Of a DNA stretch of 12,484 bases, positions 6,094 through 12,484 are shown piece after piece. Below the pieces are notes generated by a model that was given only the letters and a program-made list of their open reading frames with translations, had not been told where the DNA came from and made no database searches. Origin of the DNA: an uncultured Clostridia bacterium (lineage in GTDB: Bacteria > Bacillota > Clostridia > Oscillospirales > CAG-272); contig CALCTA010000184.1 in the NCBI GenBank assembly GCA_937893945.1, forward strand, positions 1 to 12,484, in the 5' to 3' direction. The translations under genes were made by a program, and so were the position numbers. Positions within the stretch are counted from its first letter, which is position 1; each line of letters opens with the position of its first letter.

Positions 6094-8256
6094 ATGTCTA
6101 TCAGATTTATAAAGAATACTCAGCAATTTGTTATAAACACGAAAAGAACTACTTACGCTTTTGAGATACACCGCGGAAGATATCTTTGCCACACATATTA
6201 CGGAAAGAGAGTCAGCGCGGCGCGTCTCCCTGAGAAAAAGCTCAAGATGTATTCATTTGCGCCCTATATCGCCGAATACGGTCAGAAGGAGTCTCCTGAC
6301 GTCTTTATGCAGGAATGCTCGTTTTACGGCTCGGGAGATTTCAGAATAAATTCCTTAAGGCTATGCTCGGCTGACGGAACGGGAGTTACCGATTTCGTGT
6401 ATAGCTCCTATCGCATATTCAAGGGTAGGCGAGAGCTTGACGGACTTCCCGCAGGACGAGCAGACGAGGACACTCAAACACTTGAGATAACTATGACCGA
6501 CGAAGTAAGCGGCTGTAAGCTTCTGCTGTATTATACCGTATTTGCTGAAAATGATATCATAAGCAGATATATGGTGATAGAAAACGGCGGCGAGCATAAA
6601 GTAAGAATAGATAAGTGTATGCCGCTGACACTTGATATACCGCGCTCGGATCTTGATATGATATCCTTCTACGGCGGACATAACAAGGAGGTCAATTTCC
6701 AGAGAGCTCCACTCCACCACGGAATTCAGGCGATAAGCTCAAAGAGAGGCGCGACCTCTCACCACTATAACCCCTTTATCGCACTCTGCGACCGCAAGGC
6801 GACCGAGGAGAAGGGAGAAGCGTATGGCTTCAATTTCGTCTATTCAGGCTCGTTTCTTGACGAGGTAGAGGTGGATCAGACAAACGGCACGAGAGTGCTC
6901 GTCGGACTTGGAAGCGAATGCTTTTCCTACACGCTCGGCGCAGGCGAGAGCTTTTGCTCGCCCGAGACGGTAATGACCTATTCGGCAAACGGTCTTGGAG
7001 AGATGTCGAGAAACTTCCACGGCTTTATAAGAAATAATATTATGCCGCCTGTATCTCTCAAGCCTCACCCCGTGGTATTGAATACGTGGGAAGCTTGCTA
7101 CTTCAAGATAAATGAGGAGATATTGCTTGATTTCGCAAGAGAATCCAAGAAAACAGGCTTTGATATGCTCGTAATGGACGACGGCTGGTTTGGAAAGCGA
7201 AACAACGACCGCGCGGGACTTGGAGATTGGTTTGAGAACCGTGAAAAGTTCCCCGACGGACTTGCGAGCTTTGTAAAAAAGGTCAAGGCTGAGGGAATAA
7301 AATTCGGTATATGGATAGAGCCCGAGATGGTCAACCCCGATTCCGACCTCTACCGCGCGCATCCCGAATGGGCGCTCAGAGTAGAGGGAAGAGAGCCGCT
7401 GCTCTCGCGCCATCAGCTCGTGCTTGATATGGCAAACGATGAGGTCATCGACTATCTTATCGCTACCTTTGACAAGACCTTTGAGGGAGTAGATATAGAC
7501 TACTTCAAGTGGGATATGAACCGGCACATGAGCAACGTTGGCTCGTCGGCTCTCTCTCTCGAGAGACAGGGAGAGGCGCACTTCAGATATATGAAGGGAG
7601 TCTATAGGCTCTTTTCGTGGTTTGGAAAGCGTTTTCCCGATGCTGTCATCGAGACCTGCTCTGGCGGTGGCGGAAGATATGACATCGGTATGATGCAGTA
7701 CGGAATGCAGATATGGACGAGCGACAATACCAATCCTTACGATCGCACCTATATTCAGGCGTCGGCAATGATGGGATATCCTGCCGCAACTATGTCCTGC
7801 CACGTTTCCGACCCCCACGGAGACCTCAAGTCTCTTGACTATCGCTACAAGGTTGCTGTAGGAGGTATGCTCGGTTACGAGCTGAACATACTCAAGATGA
7901 GCGATGAGATAAAGGAGACTATAGCGCGACAGATAGCAGAATACAAGAGCTTTGACTCGCTTGCGCGACTTGGCGACTATCACTGCCTTGCATTCCCAAC
8001 GAAATACGATTACTCGGCTTATTATTATGTAAACGCCGACAGAAGCGAGATATTGCTCAGCGTTATCGAGAAGAAGGATTGCAAGAAGCAAAACACCAAG
8101 CTATTGAAGATACGAGAAGCGATAGCAAACGCGCTTTATACCGATAAGAGAAGCGGCAAGCAGTATAGCGGCGAGACTCTCAGACGCGGAATATCGGTAG
8201 AGCTTAGCGGCGAGCCCGATAGCGCAACGCTGATGTACTTCAAGAAAGAAATATAA
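6094..8256 (+). CDS. GH36 alpha-galactosidase
   Basis: A 720-residue glycoside hydrolase of family 36, releasing terminal alpha-1,6-linked galactose from melibiose, raffinose, stachyose or galactomannan. An N-terminal beta-sandwich (to about 330) is followed by the catalytic barrel, which opens with VLNTWEACYF, continues with MDDGWFG and GIWIEPEMVNPDSDLY, and carries the nucleophile Asp474 in KWDMNRH and the acid/base Asp544 in WTSDNTNP; a small C-terminal beta domain ends the chain. No signal peptide, so it acts in the cytoplasm on imported oligosaccharide. I chose ATG 6094 with GGAGG at 6084-6088; an in-frame TTG at 6079 lies upstream of that ribosome site and is not the start. No sugar transporter or regulator adjoins it. 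The length fits GH36 enzymes of Firmicutes. Confidence 0.93.
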   Translation: MSIRFIKNTQQFVINTKRTTYAFEIHRGRYLCHTYYGKRVSAARLPEKKLKMYSFAPYIAEYGQKESPDVFMQECSFYGSGDFRINSLRLCSADGTGVTDFVYSSYRIFKGRRELDGLPAGRADEDTQTLEITMTDEVSGCKLLLYYTVFAENDIISRYMVIENGGEHKVRIDKCMPLTLDIPRSDLDMISFYGGHNKEVNFQRAPLHHGIQAISSKRGATSHHYNPFIALCDRKATEEKGEAYGFNFVYSGSFLDEVEVDQTNGTRVLVGLGSECFSYTLGAGESFCSPETVMTYSANGLGEMSRNFHGFIRNNIMPPVSLKPHPVVLNTWEACYFKINEEILLDFARESKKTGFDMLVMDDGWFGKRNNDRAGLGDWFENREKFPDGLASFVKKVKAEGIKFGIWIEPEMVNPDSDLYRAHPEWALRVEGREPLLSRHQLVLDMANDEVIDYLIATFDKTFEGVDIDYFKWDMNRHMSNVGSSALSLERQGEAHFRYMKGVYRLFSWFGKRFPDAVIETCSGGGGRYDIGMMQYGMQIWTSDNTNPYDRTYIQASAMMGYPAATMSCHVSDPHGDLKSLDYRYKVAVGGMLGYELNILKMSDEIKETIARQIAEYKSFDSLARLGDYHCLAFPTKYDYSAYYYVNADRSEILLSVIEKKDCKKQNTKLLKIREAIANALYTDKRSGKQYSGETLRRGISVELSGEPDSATLMYFKKEI

Positions 8257-8269
8257 TAATACCTACTTT

Positions 8270-8306
8270 TTCAGGCTATGACTAAAGTTATAGCCTGAAT
8301 TTTGTT
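8270..8306 (+). terminator. Intrinsic terminator of the alpha-galactosidase gene
   Basis: TTCAGGCTAT (8270-8279) and ATAGCCTGAA (8290-8299) form a perfect 10-bp stem with a 10-nt loop, followed by TTTTGTTT. It works in the plus direction only, since no T-run follows on the other strand. Confidence 0.85.
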
Positions 8307-8325
8307 TAAAATCAACAAAAGTGTA

Positions 8326-8354
8326 TTGACAAAAATATGCAAAAAAGAGAATAT
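8326..8354 (+). promoter_or_regulatory. Possible upstream second promoter of the flotillin operon
   Basis: A TTGACA at 8326-8331 is followed after 17 bp by GAATAT (8349-8354), a poor -10. It repeats the TATTGACAA context of the strong promoter 50 bp downstream. It may be a weak second promoter or a relic. Confidence 0.3.
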
Positions 8355-8375
8355 CTAAAAATCATCAAACTCCTA

Positions 8376-8404
8376 TTGACAATCACTTGACCGTGTGGTA
8401 TAAT
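8376..8404 (+). promoter_or_regulatory. Consensus sigma-A promoter of the flotillin operon
   Basis: TTGACA (8376-8381), exactly 17 bp, and TATAAT (8399-8404), a full match to the sigma-A consensus in both boxes. It should be strong unless repressed. Transcription should begin near 8411, about 40 nt before the first gene. Confidence 0.85.
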
Positions 8405-8452
8405 CATATTGTAATAACAGAGAAATGAAATATCAGTCGAGAGGAGTTAAAG

Positions 8453-9052
8453 ATGAAGTTACCTAAGGATGTAGCCAAATACGCAAGCAGAAAGCTAAAA
8501 CGCTGCGTAGCGATATTTTCGGTATTAGAATCCATAGCGGTATTGACTGTTATCTTCTCGTGGGATTATTTTGCTTCAAGAACCAATCCGTTTTTTCATA
8601 CGATATTGATCTTAGTTCTGTGCATAACCCCGTTTATAGTAGCGAAATTTCCTTGGTCGCTTTTTGATAAGTCCTGGGAGGGTGTCGTTACCGAGGTCTA
8701 CGTCAAGGATGAAATGGGAAGTTATGCCCCATTTAAAAGTGGTCAGCCCCGTCCTTATCCCAAATACGTTATATACCTGAAGGTAAAAACAGATAGCGGA
8801 GAAGAGAAGCGCATAGCAGTAAGGGAATTCGGAGTTCGCGTTCACGTAGGCTTCCCCGTGCCAAACGAGGGAGACGTTACGAAGCACATAGGTGAGTACT
8901 CGGTGGGAGACCGCGTTTACCACTTTTACGGCTTGGAGCACTACTATATTCAAAAGCAAAGCTTTGACATGGTTGAATGTGTAGTATGCGGCACTCAAAA
9001 TCACAAGGACCGCGACGAATGTATAGAATGCGGACATTCTATAATAAAGTGA
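8453..9052 (+). CDS. Membrane protein with C-terminal zinc ribbon, family unknown
   Basis: A 199-residue protein I do not recognise. Two hydrophobic segments near the N terminus (about 17-38 and 45-66) form a hairpin after a basic start. A soluble stretch of beta-rich sequence follows (about 75-170). The C terminus has a CxxC-x10-CxxC zinc ribbon (C176, C179, C190, C193). Zinc ribbons of this short type often act as interaction modules rather than enzymes. SD GAGGAG (8441-8446) lies 6 nt upstream of ATG. It is the first gene of the unit containing NfeD and flotillin, so an envelope or microdomain role is plausible by context only. Confidence 0.75.
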   Translation: MKLPKDVAKYASRKLKRCVAIFSVLESIAVLTVIFSWDYFASRTNPFFHTILILVLCITPFIVAKFPWSLFDKSWEGVVTEVYVKDEMGSYAPFKSGQPRPYPKYVIYLKVKTDSGEEKRIAVREFGVRVHVGFPVPNEGDVTKHIGEYSVGDRVYHFYGLEHYYIQKQSFDMVECVVCGTQNHKDRDECIECGHSIIK

Positions 9053-9064
9053 GGAGGTGAATAT

Positions 9065-9619
9065 ATGCCAAAAACCTTTCCGGGAACGACAATTGAGGTA
9101 TCAAAAATAGAGAAAGGAAGCTCAAAGAAGCTTTTCGACGGAATATTTGCGGCGGGAGGAATAACGCTCTCGCAGGTCTCGATAATGACGGGGCTTGAGC
9201 CGTATCTTATTCAGAACTGGGTGAAGAGAGGTTTTATCTCCCCGCCTCAGAAGAGGATGTATTCCAAGGAGCAGTTTGCGAGGATAATCATAATCAATAT
9301 GCTTCGCGAGGCGCTTCAGATCGAGAAGATATGTGAGCTTATAAAAATAATCGGCGGCGTGCTTGACGACCCCGAGGACGATATGATAAGTGATGACGAG
9401 CTTTACCACAGATACGTCGATATGATTGCCGAGGACGATTTAAGCGTATCGGATGTGCAGTCGATAGAAAATGCGGCAAAGCAGGCGAGTGAGGATTTCA
9501 GAGAACGTTTTCCGCACTCCAAGGACAAGCTTGTCAGAATACTCGAGGTAATGCTTTACGCACACTCTGCGGCAACTCTGAGAAAGAGAGCAGAGGAGAC
9601 CTTTTCGACACTACAATAA
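9065..9619 (+). CDS. DUF1836 family protein, putative DNA-binding regulator
   Basis: A 184-residue cytoplasmic protein with a MerR-like winged-helix segment at about 31-75: ITLSQVSIMTGLEPYLIQNWVKRGFISPP, then MYSKEQFARIIIINMLR. This is the DUF1836 pattern, a Firmicutes family presumed to bind DNA; targets are not known. The C-terminal half is helical and acidic and may dimerise. The ribosome binding site GGAGGTGA (9053-9060) is a full anti-SD match placed 4 nt before ATG, and the gene begins 12 nt after its upstream neighbour. Being second in the unit behind a consensus promoter, it is a natural candidate for controlling that promoter, but no operator was identified. Confidence 0.75.
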   Translation: MPKTFPGTTIEVSKIEKGSSKKLFDGIFAAGGITLSQVSIMTGLEPYLIQNWVKRGFISPPQKRMYSKEQFARIIIINMLREALQIEKICELIKIIGGVLDDPEDDMISDDELYHRYVDMIAEDDLSVSDVQSIENAAKQASEDFRERFPHSKDKLVRILEVMLYAHSAATLRKRAEETFSTLQ

Positions 9620-9646
9620 TATTTGATACAGAAAGGAAAAACAGTT

Positions 9647-10294
9647 ATGTTTGAATGGTGGAATTCATTAGAGCTTGCGACACAGATATTTTACTGTATC
9701 GCTATCCCCTCTACTCTTATCCTGCTGATACAGACCGTGCTTACCTTTATAGGAATAGGCGACGGCGTGGATGCCGATGCGGACGTTGACGTTGACGTTG
9801 ATGTTGACGTTGACGTTGATGCAGACGCGGCGGATGGCGTTTTCGGTGATAATGATGCTCTCGAGGCTCCCGACGCAGAGGGCATAGAAGGACTCAGACT
9901 ATTTACATTCCGTGGAATAATAGCATTCCTTGTGGTGCTTGGATGGGTAGGCGTTGCTATGACGGCATCAAACGTTCCGCTCTACGTTACTATCCCCGTA
10001 GCCCTCGTTTGCGGATTTGCTATGATGTTCTCGCTCGCTCTTATATTCAGAGCGGTAATGAGACTTCGCAGCGACGGTAATGCTGATAACAGAAACGCTA
10101 TCGGAACCGCAGGAAAGGTACAGCTCACTATTCCCCCCGCTCGCACGGGTGAGGGAAAGGTCCACGTAATGCTTCAGGGCTCGTACGTTGAGAGAAGCGC
10201 CGTAACCGATGACGACGAGGCGATCCCCACGGGATGCGAGATAATCGTTGTTGGAGTCAGCGGACAGACGGACCTTGTCGTAAAGAGAAAATAA
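9647..10294 (+). CDS. NfeD-like membrane protein with Asp-Val repeat
   Basis: A 215-residue membrane protein. TM1 lies at about 10-35, then an acidic loop (38-78) that includes an alternating Asp-Val run at 46-58, TM2 at 88-108, TM3 at 111-137, and a C-terminal OB-fold-like domain at about 150-214 (AIGTAGKVQL ... GQTDLVVKRK) of the NfeD type. NfeD proteins work with flotillins in membrane microdomains; the pair here resembles yuaF-yuaG (floT) of Bacillus subtilis. The start is ATG 9647, with GAAAGGA (9631-9637) 9 nt upstream; an in-frame TTG at 9623 precedes that ribosome site and is rejected. No NfeD protease domain is present. Confidence 0.8.
   Translation: MFEWWNSLELATQIFYCIAIPSTLILLIQTVLTFIGIGDGVDADADVDVDVDVDVDVDADAADGVFGDNDALEAPDAEGIEGLRLFTFRGIIAFLVVLGWVGVAMTASNVPLYVTIPVALVCGFAMMFSLALIFRAVMRLRSDGNADNRNAIGTAGKVQLTIPPARTGEGKVHVMLQGSYVERSAVTDDDEAIPTGCEIIVVGVSGQTDLVVKRK
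9782..9820 (+). repeat. Six GAY-GTT hexanucleotide repeats
   Basis: Six tandem copies of GACGTT or GATGTT plus a final GAT encode the Asp-Val run at residues 46-58 of the NfeD-like protein. The alternation of GAC and GAT shows slight divergence between copies. Changes in copy number would stay in frame. Confidence 0.9.
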
Positions 10295-10301
10295 TTTTTG
10301 A

Positions 10302-10330
10302 ATTAATTTATTTAATTTTAATAAATTAAT
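10302..10330. repeat. A/T-only inverted repeat between NfeD-like and flotillin genes
   Basis: An 11-bp inverted repeat (10302-10312 and 10320-10330) made only of A and T, loop 7 nt. It is too weak for a terminator. TTGAAT (10298-10303), 17 bp, and ATAAAT (10321-10326) overlap it and could give flotillin its own weak promoter. Confidence 0.4.
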
Positions 10331-10355
10331 ATATAACACATCAGGAGGAAAAATC

Positions 10356-11747
10356 ATGACACCCGAAACAATTATTCTTATTTGTGCAGTAGCGCTTGTT
10401 CTGACGACCTTTATCATCTGGGTATGCTCCAGATATAAGAAGTGTCCCTCAGACAAGATCATGGTAGTTTACGGTTCTATCGGTAAGAACAAGGACGGTA
10501 CTAACCGCAGTGCTAAGTGTATCCACGGTGGTGCTGAGTTCGTAGTTCCCGTATTCCAGTCCTACGCATATCTTGATCTGACGCCTATTTCTATTCAGGT
10601 TGACCTCAAGAACGCGCTCTCCAGACAGAATATCCGTATCGACGTTCCCTCGAGATTTACCGTAGGTATCTCCACCGAGCCCGGTGTAATGCAGAACGCC
10701 GCTGAGCGTTTGCTCGGACTCCAGCTCTCCGAGATACAGGAGCTTTCCAAGGATATCATCTTCGGTCAGCTCAGACTTATCATCGCTACGATGGATATTG
10801 AGGAGATAAACACCGACCGCGACAAGTTCCTTGCGGCAGTAAGCAGCAACGTTGAGACCGAGCTTAAGAAGATAGGTCTTCGCCTTATCAACGTAAACGT
10901 TACCGATATCAGCGACGAGTCGGGATATATCGCGGCTCTTGGTAAGGAAGCGGCTGCAAAGGCTATCAACGACGCTAAGAGGAGCGTAGCAGAGCAGGAT
11001 AGAGACGGTTCTATCGGTGAGGCTAACGCGAGAATGGAAGAGAGAATCAAGGTCTCCGAGGCTAACTCTGTTGCTATTCAGGGTGAAAACGAGGCTAAGA
11101 TGAAGATCGCTATGTCCGATGCTGCCCTCAAGGAAAAAGAGGCAGAGGCGCTCAAGATCGCTACCACCGCAGAAAAGATCCAGGCTGCTCGCGCACTCGA
11201 GGAATCCTATGCGGCTGAGCGTGCGGCTGAAGAAGCAAGACGCGCTAAGGAACAGGCTACTCTCGAAGCAGACATCATCGTTCGCGCAGAGGCTAAGAAG
11301 AAGGAAATGGAGCTTGCTGCTGAGGCAGAGGCTGAGCAGATGCGCAGACGCGCACAGGGTGAAGCAGACGCTATTTACGCTAAGATGGCGGCTGAGGCAC
11401 GAGGCCTTGAAGAAGTTCTTAAGAAGCAGGCTGCAGGTTTTGCTGAGATCATTCAGTCTGCGGGCGGCGACTCGAACGCTGCTCTCCAGCTCCTTATTGC
11501 TGATAAGCTTGAGGATCTTATGAAGGTACAGGTAGACGCTATCAAGAACATCAAGATAGACAAGGTTACCGTTTGGGACGGCGGTCAGAATGCAGACGGC
11601 AAGACCTCTACCGCAAACTTTATTTCAGGTATGATGAAGTCCGTACCTCCGCTTGACGAGGTGTTCAACCTTGCAGGCATGCAGCTTCCCACACTCCTCG
11701 GCAAGAAGGTAGAGGACGGCGCGTCCGATACATCCGTAGCGGAGTAA
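10356..11747 (+). CDS. floT: Flotillin-like SPFH protein
   Basis: A 463-residue flotillin. One hydrophobic segment at about 5-25 anchors it to the membrane; the SPFH/band 7 domain follows (about 30-200), then a long coiled coil rich in Glu-Ala (about 205-370), and a C-terminal tail (about 370-463) with LLIADKLEDLMKVQVDAIKNIKIDKVTVWDGG typical of flotillins. Bacterial flotillins form large oligomers that scaffold functional membrane microdomains. SD AGGAGGAAAAATC stands before ATG 10356, 61 nt after the NfeD-like gene. Ile is mostly ATC and Ala mostly GCT/GCA, unlike the ATA-rich neighbours, which suggests high expression. The symbol is by analogy to Bacillus subtilis floT (509 residues); floA is shorter and lacks an adjacent NfeD with this layout. 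Confidence 0.9.
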   Translation: MTPETIILICAVALVLTTFIIWVCSRYKKCPSDKIMVVYGSIGKNKDGTNRSAKCIHGGAEFVVPVFQSYAYLDLTPISIQVDLKNALSRQNIRIDVPSRFTVGISTEPGVMQNAAERLLGLQLSEIQELSKDIIFGQLRLIIATMDIEEINTDRDKFLAAVSSNVETELKKIGLRLINVNVTDISDESGYIAALGKEAAAKAINDAKRSVAEQDRDGSIGEANARMEERIKVSEANSVAIQGENEAKMKIAMSDAALKEKEAEALKIATTAEKIQAARALEESYAAERAAEEARRAKEQATLEADIIVRAEAKKKEMELAAEAEAEQMRRRAQGEADAIYAKMAAEARGLEEVLKKQAAGFAEIIQSAGGDSNAALQLLIADKLEDLMKVQVDAIKNIKIDKVTVWDGGQNADGKTSTANFISGMMKSVPPLDEVFNLAGMQLPTLLGKKVEDGASDTSVAE

Positions 11748-11822
11748 TTTAAGATCGCAGACAAAGAAATTTTGATCGAAGCAGACGGACATCAAAAGGG
11801 GATAAGGGCAAAGTAAGTCAGT

Positions 11823-12416
11823 ATGATTTATGTTATCTATGTTTTAGAGCTATTGCTGCTTGCCGCTATAGTGTATGGCATATACAAAATAGTATGGTAT
11901 ACCATAAAGATGCTATTGCTTACACGGCTTGCGCGTAAATTGACGAATAAAGGCGCGACTGTTGAGCAGCAACGCGGAGTGCTTGGTGTTGCTTTTGGTA
12001 AAAAAGGAACGGCTGACTATATAATTCAATATAAAAGCCGAAAATATGAGGTTTCTGTTTTATCCTTTATTTCTACACACGGGCGTTGGAATATTGAAAA
12101 GGCTCGCGAAGGATTTTTCATTGAAAGCCGACGGGCAAGTGGAATTTTCTATAAAAAGCACGTGCATAGCGGCAGACCAGATCACGCCGCGGAATATAAG
12201 GAAGAAGCCCGTATCAGCAGAAAAGAGCTTTATATAACCCCCATAGATCCATCGTTTGAAAAACAGATATTTTTGCTCTATCCGTATCCCAAAAGAATAA
12301 CCTATACTGATGCTCATTATAATGAATTATACCAAGGAGACGAGGTAGAAGGACACGTTCTGATGGATATTCGGTCTTTAAACGATTTGATTTTTAACGG
12401 TAAGAGAATAAGATGA
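11823..12416 (+). CDS. Membrane-anchored protein of unknown family
   Basis: A 197-residue protein I do not recognise. One strongly hydrophobic segment covers about 3-36, followed by a basic stretch and a soluble region of about 155 residues rich in aromatic and charged residues (for example YIIQYKSRKYEVSV at 66-79 and FLLYPYPKRITY near 150-161). No cysteine pairs or catalytic motif stand out. The ribosome binding site is weak: AAGGG lies about 12 nt upstream. Its base composition is more AT-rich and uses ATT and TTT more than the flotillin gene next to it, so it may be less expressed or a later addition. It is last in the unit and followed directly by a terminator, which supports it being a real gene. 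Confidence 0.7.
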   Translation: MIYVIYVLELLLLAAIVYGIYKIVWYTIKMLLLTRLARKLTNKGATVEQQRGVLGVAFGKKGTADYIIQYKSRKYEVSVLSFISTHGRWNIEKAREGFFIESRRASGIFYKKHVHSGRPDHAAEYKEEARISRKELYITPIDPSFEKQIFLLYPYPKRITYTDAHYNELYQGDEVEGHVLMDIRSLNDLIFNGKRIR

Positions 12417-12423
12417 TCAAATG

Positions 12424-12453
12424 ATCCCCCCGTGAAAACGGGGGGATTTGTTT
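12424..12453 (+). terminator. Strong terminator closing the flotillin operon
   Basis: ATCCCCCCGT (12424-12433) and ACGGGGGGAT (12438-12447) form a perfect 10-bp stem with a GAAA tetraloop, then TTGTTTAT. It starts 8 nt after the stop codon of the last gene. Confidence 0.85.
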
Positions 12454-12465
12454 ATAAAACGAGAA

Positions 12466-12484
12466 CCCCGCCATAGTGGCGGGG
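12466..12484. terminator. Second hairpin at the window end, possible tandem or opposing terminator
   Basis: CCCCGCCA (12466-12473) and TGGCGGGG (12477-12484) pair over 8 bp with a 3-nt loop and end exactly at the window edge. Whether a T-run follows cannot be seen. On the minus strand the stem is followed by TTCTCGTTTTATAAAC, which could serve a convergent gene. Confidence 0.5.

Noticed and set aside
6844..8091. A 415-codon open frame on the minus strand inside the alpha-galactosidase gene
   Set aside because: The plus-strand gene has unambiguous GH36 motifs over the same span; the antisense frame has no recognisable domain and is explained by the codon bias of the sense gene.
9623..9646. 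TTG at 9623 as start of the NfeD-like gene
   Set aside because: The ribosome binding site GAAAGGA (9631-9637) lies within this extension and points to ATG 9647.
9782..9820. CRISPR or minisatellite array
   Set aside because: The hexamer repeat is in frame inside a coding gene, has no spacers, and encodes a simple Asp-Val run.
10302..10330. Terminator between the NfeD-like and flotillin genes
   Set aside because: The stem has no G-C pairs and is not followed by a clean T-run; flotillin is expected to be co-expressed with NfeD.
11745..11816. Stop codon readthrough of flotillin by 22 codons
   Set aside because: The frame stays open from 11748 to a TAA at 11814, but 22 codons is within chance, the protein already has a normal flotillin C terminus, and no readthrough context was seen.

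Overview
The window looks like a chromosomal segment from an uncultured-type Clostridia (Firmicutes/Bacillota), plausibly a gut lineage. The evidence is strong AGGAGG-type ribosome binding sites, consensus sigma-A promoters, heavy use of ATA (Ile) and AGA (Arg) codons in most genes, and families common in Clostridia (DUF1292, DUF1836, DUF1538 with a PII-like partner, HemW, a cytidylate kinase-like protein). This placement is inferred from gene content and style; no rRNA or other phylogenetic marker is present. No insertion sequence, phage gene, CRISPR array, tRNA or rRNA was seen.

Layout. (1) 1-88 is a short non-coding edge with a perfect 20-bp palindrome. (2) 89-931, minus strand, is a class IV PLP aminotransferase resembling D-amino acid transaminase. 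It is divergent from (3) a plus-strand run at 1149-5244: a large membrane protein with two DUF1538 repeats, a protein with two PII-like domains, a cytidylate kinase-like protein, and the heme chaperone HemW. Both directions have well-formed promoters in the 217-bp divergent gap. (4) 5316-5627 is a small acidic DUF1292 protein with its own promoter. (5) 5628-6093 carries no gene. It holds a promoter and about 300 nt of RNA-like sequence with several nested helices, ending in a terminator-like stem just before (6) 6094-8256, a GH36 alpha-galactosidase closed by a clear terminator. (7) 8453-12416 is a five-gene unit from a consensus promoter: a membrane protein with a zinc ribbon, a DUF1836 regulator, an NfeD-like membrane protein with an Asp-Val repeat, a flotillin, and a membrane-anchored protein of unknown family. 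A strong terminator closes it, and a second hairpin sits on the window edge.

How the genes may work together. The DUF1538 transporter plus double PII-like protein suggests a membrane ion carrier gated by a nucleotide-binding soluble partner, as AmtB is by GlnK. The NfeD-flotillin pair is the familiar membrane-microdomain scaffold, here flanked by a putative regulator and two uncharacterised membrane proteins that may be cargo or partners. The two most distinctive items are the internal ribosome binding site inside the double PII-like gene and the unassigned structured RNA region in front of the alpha-galactosidase.
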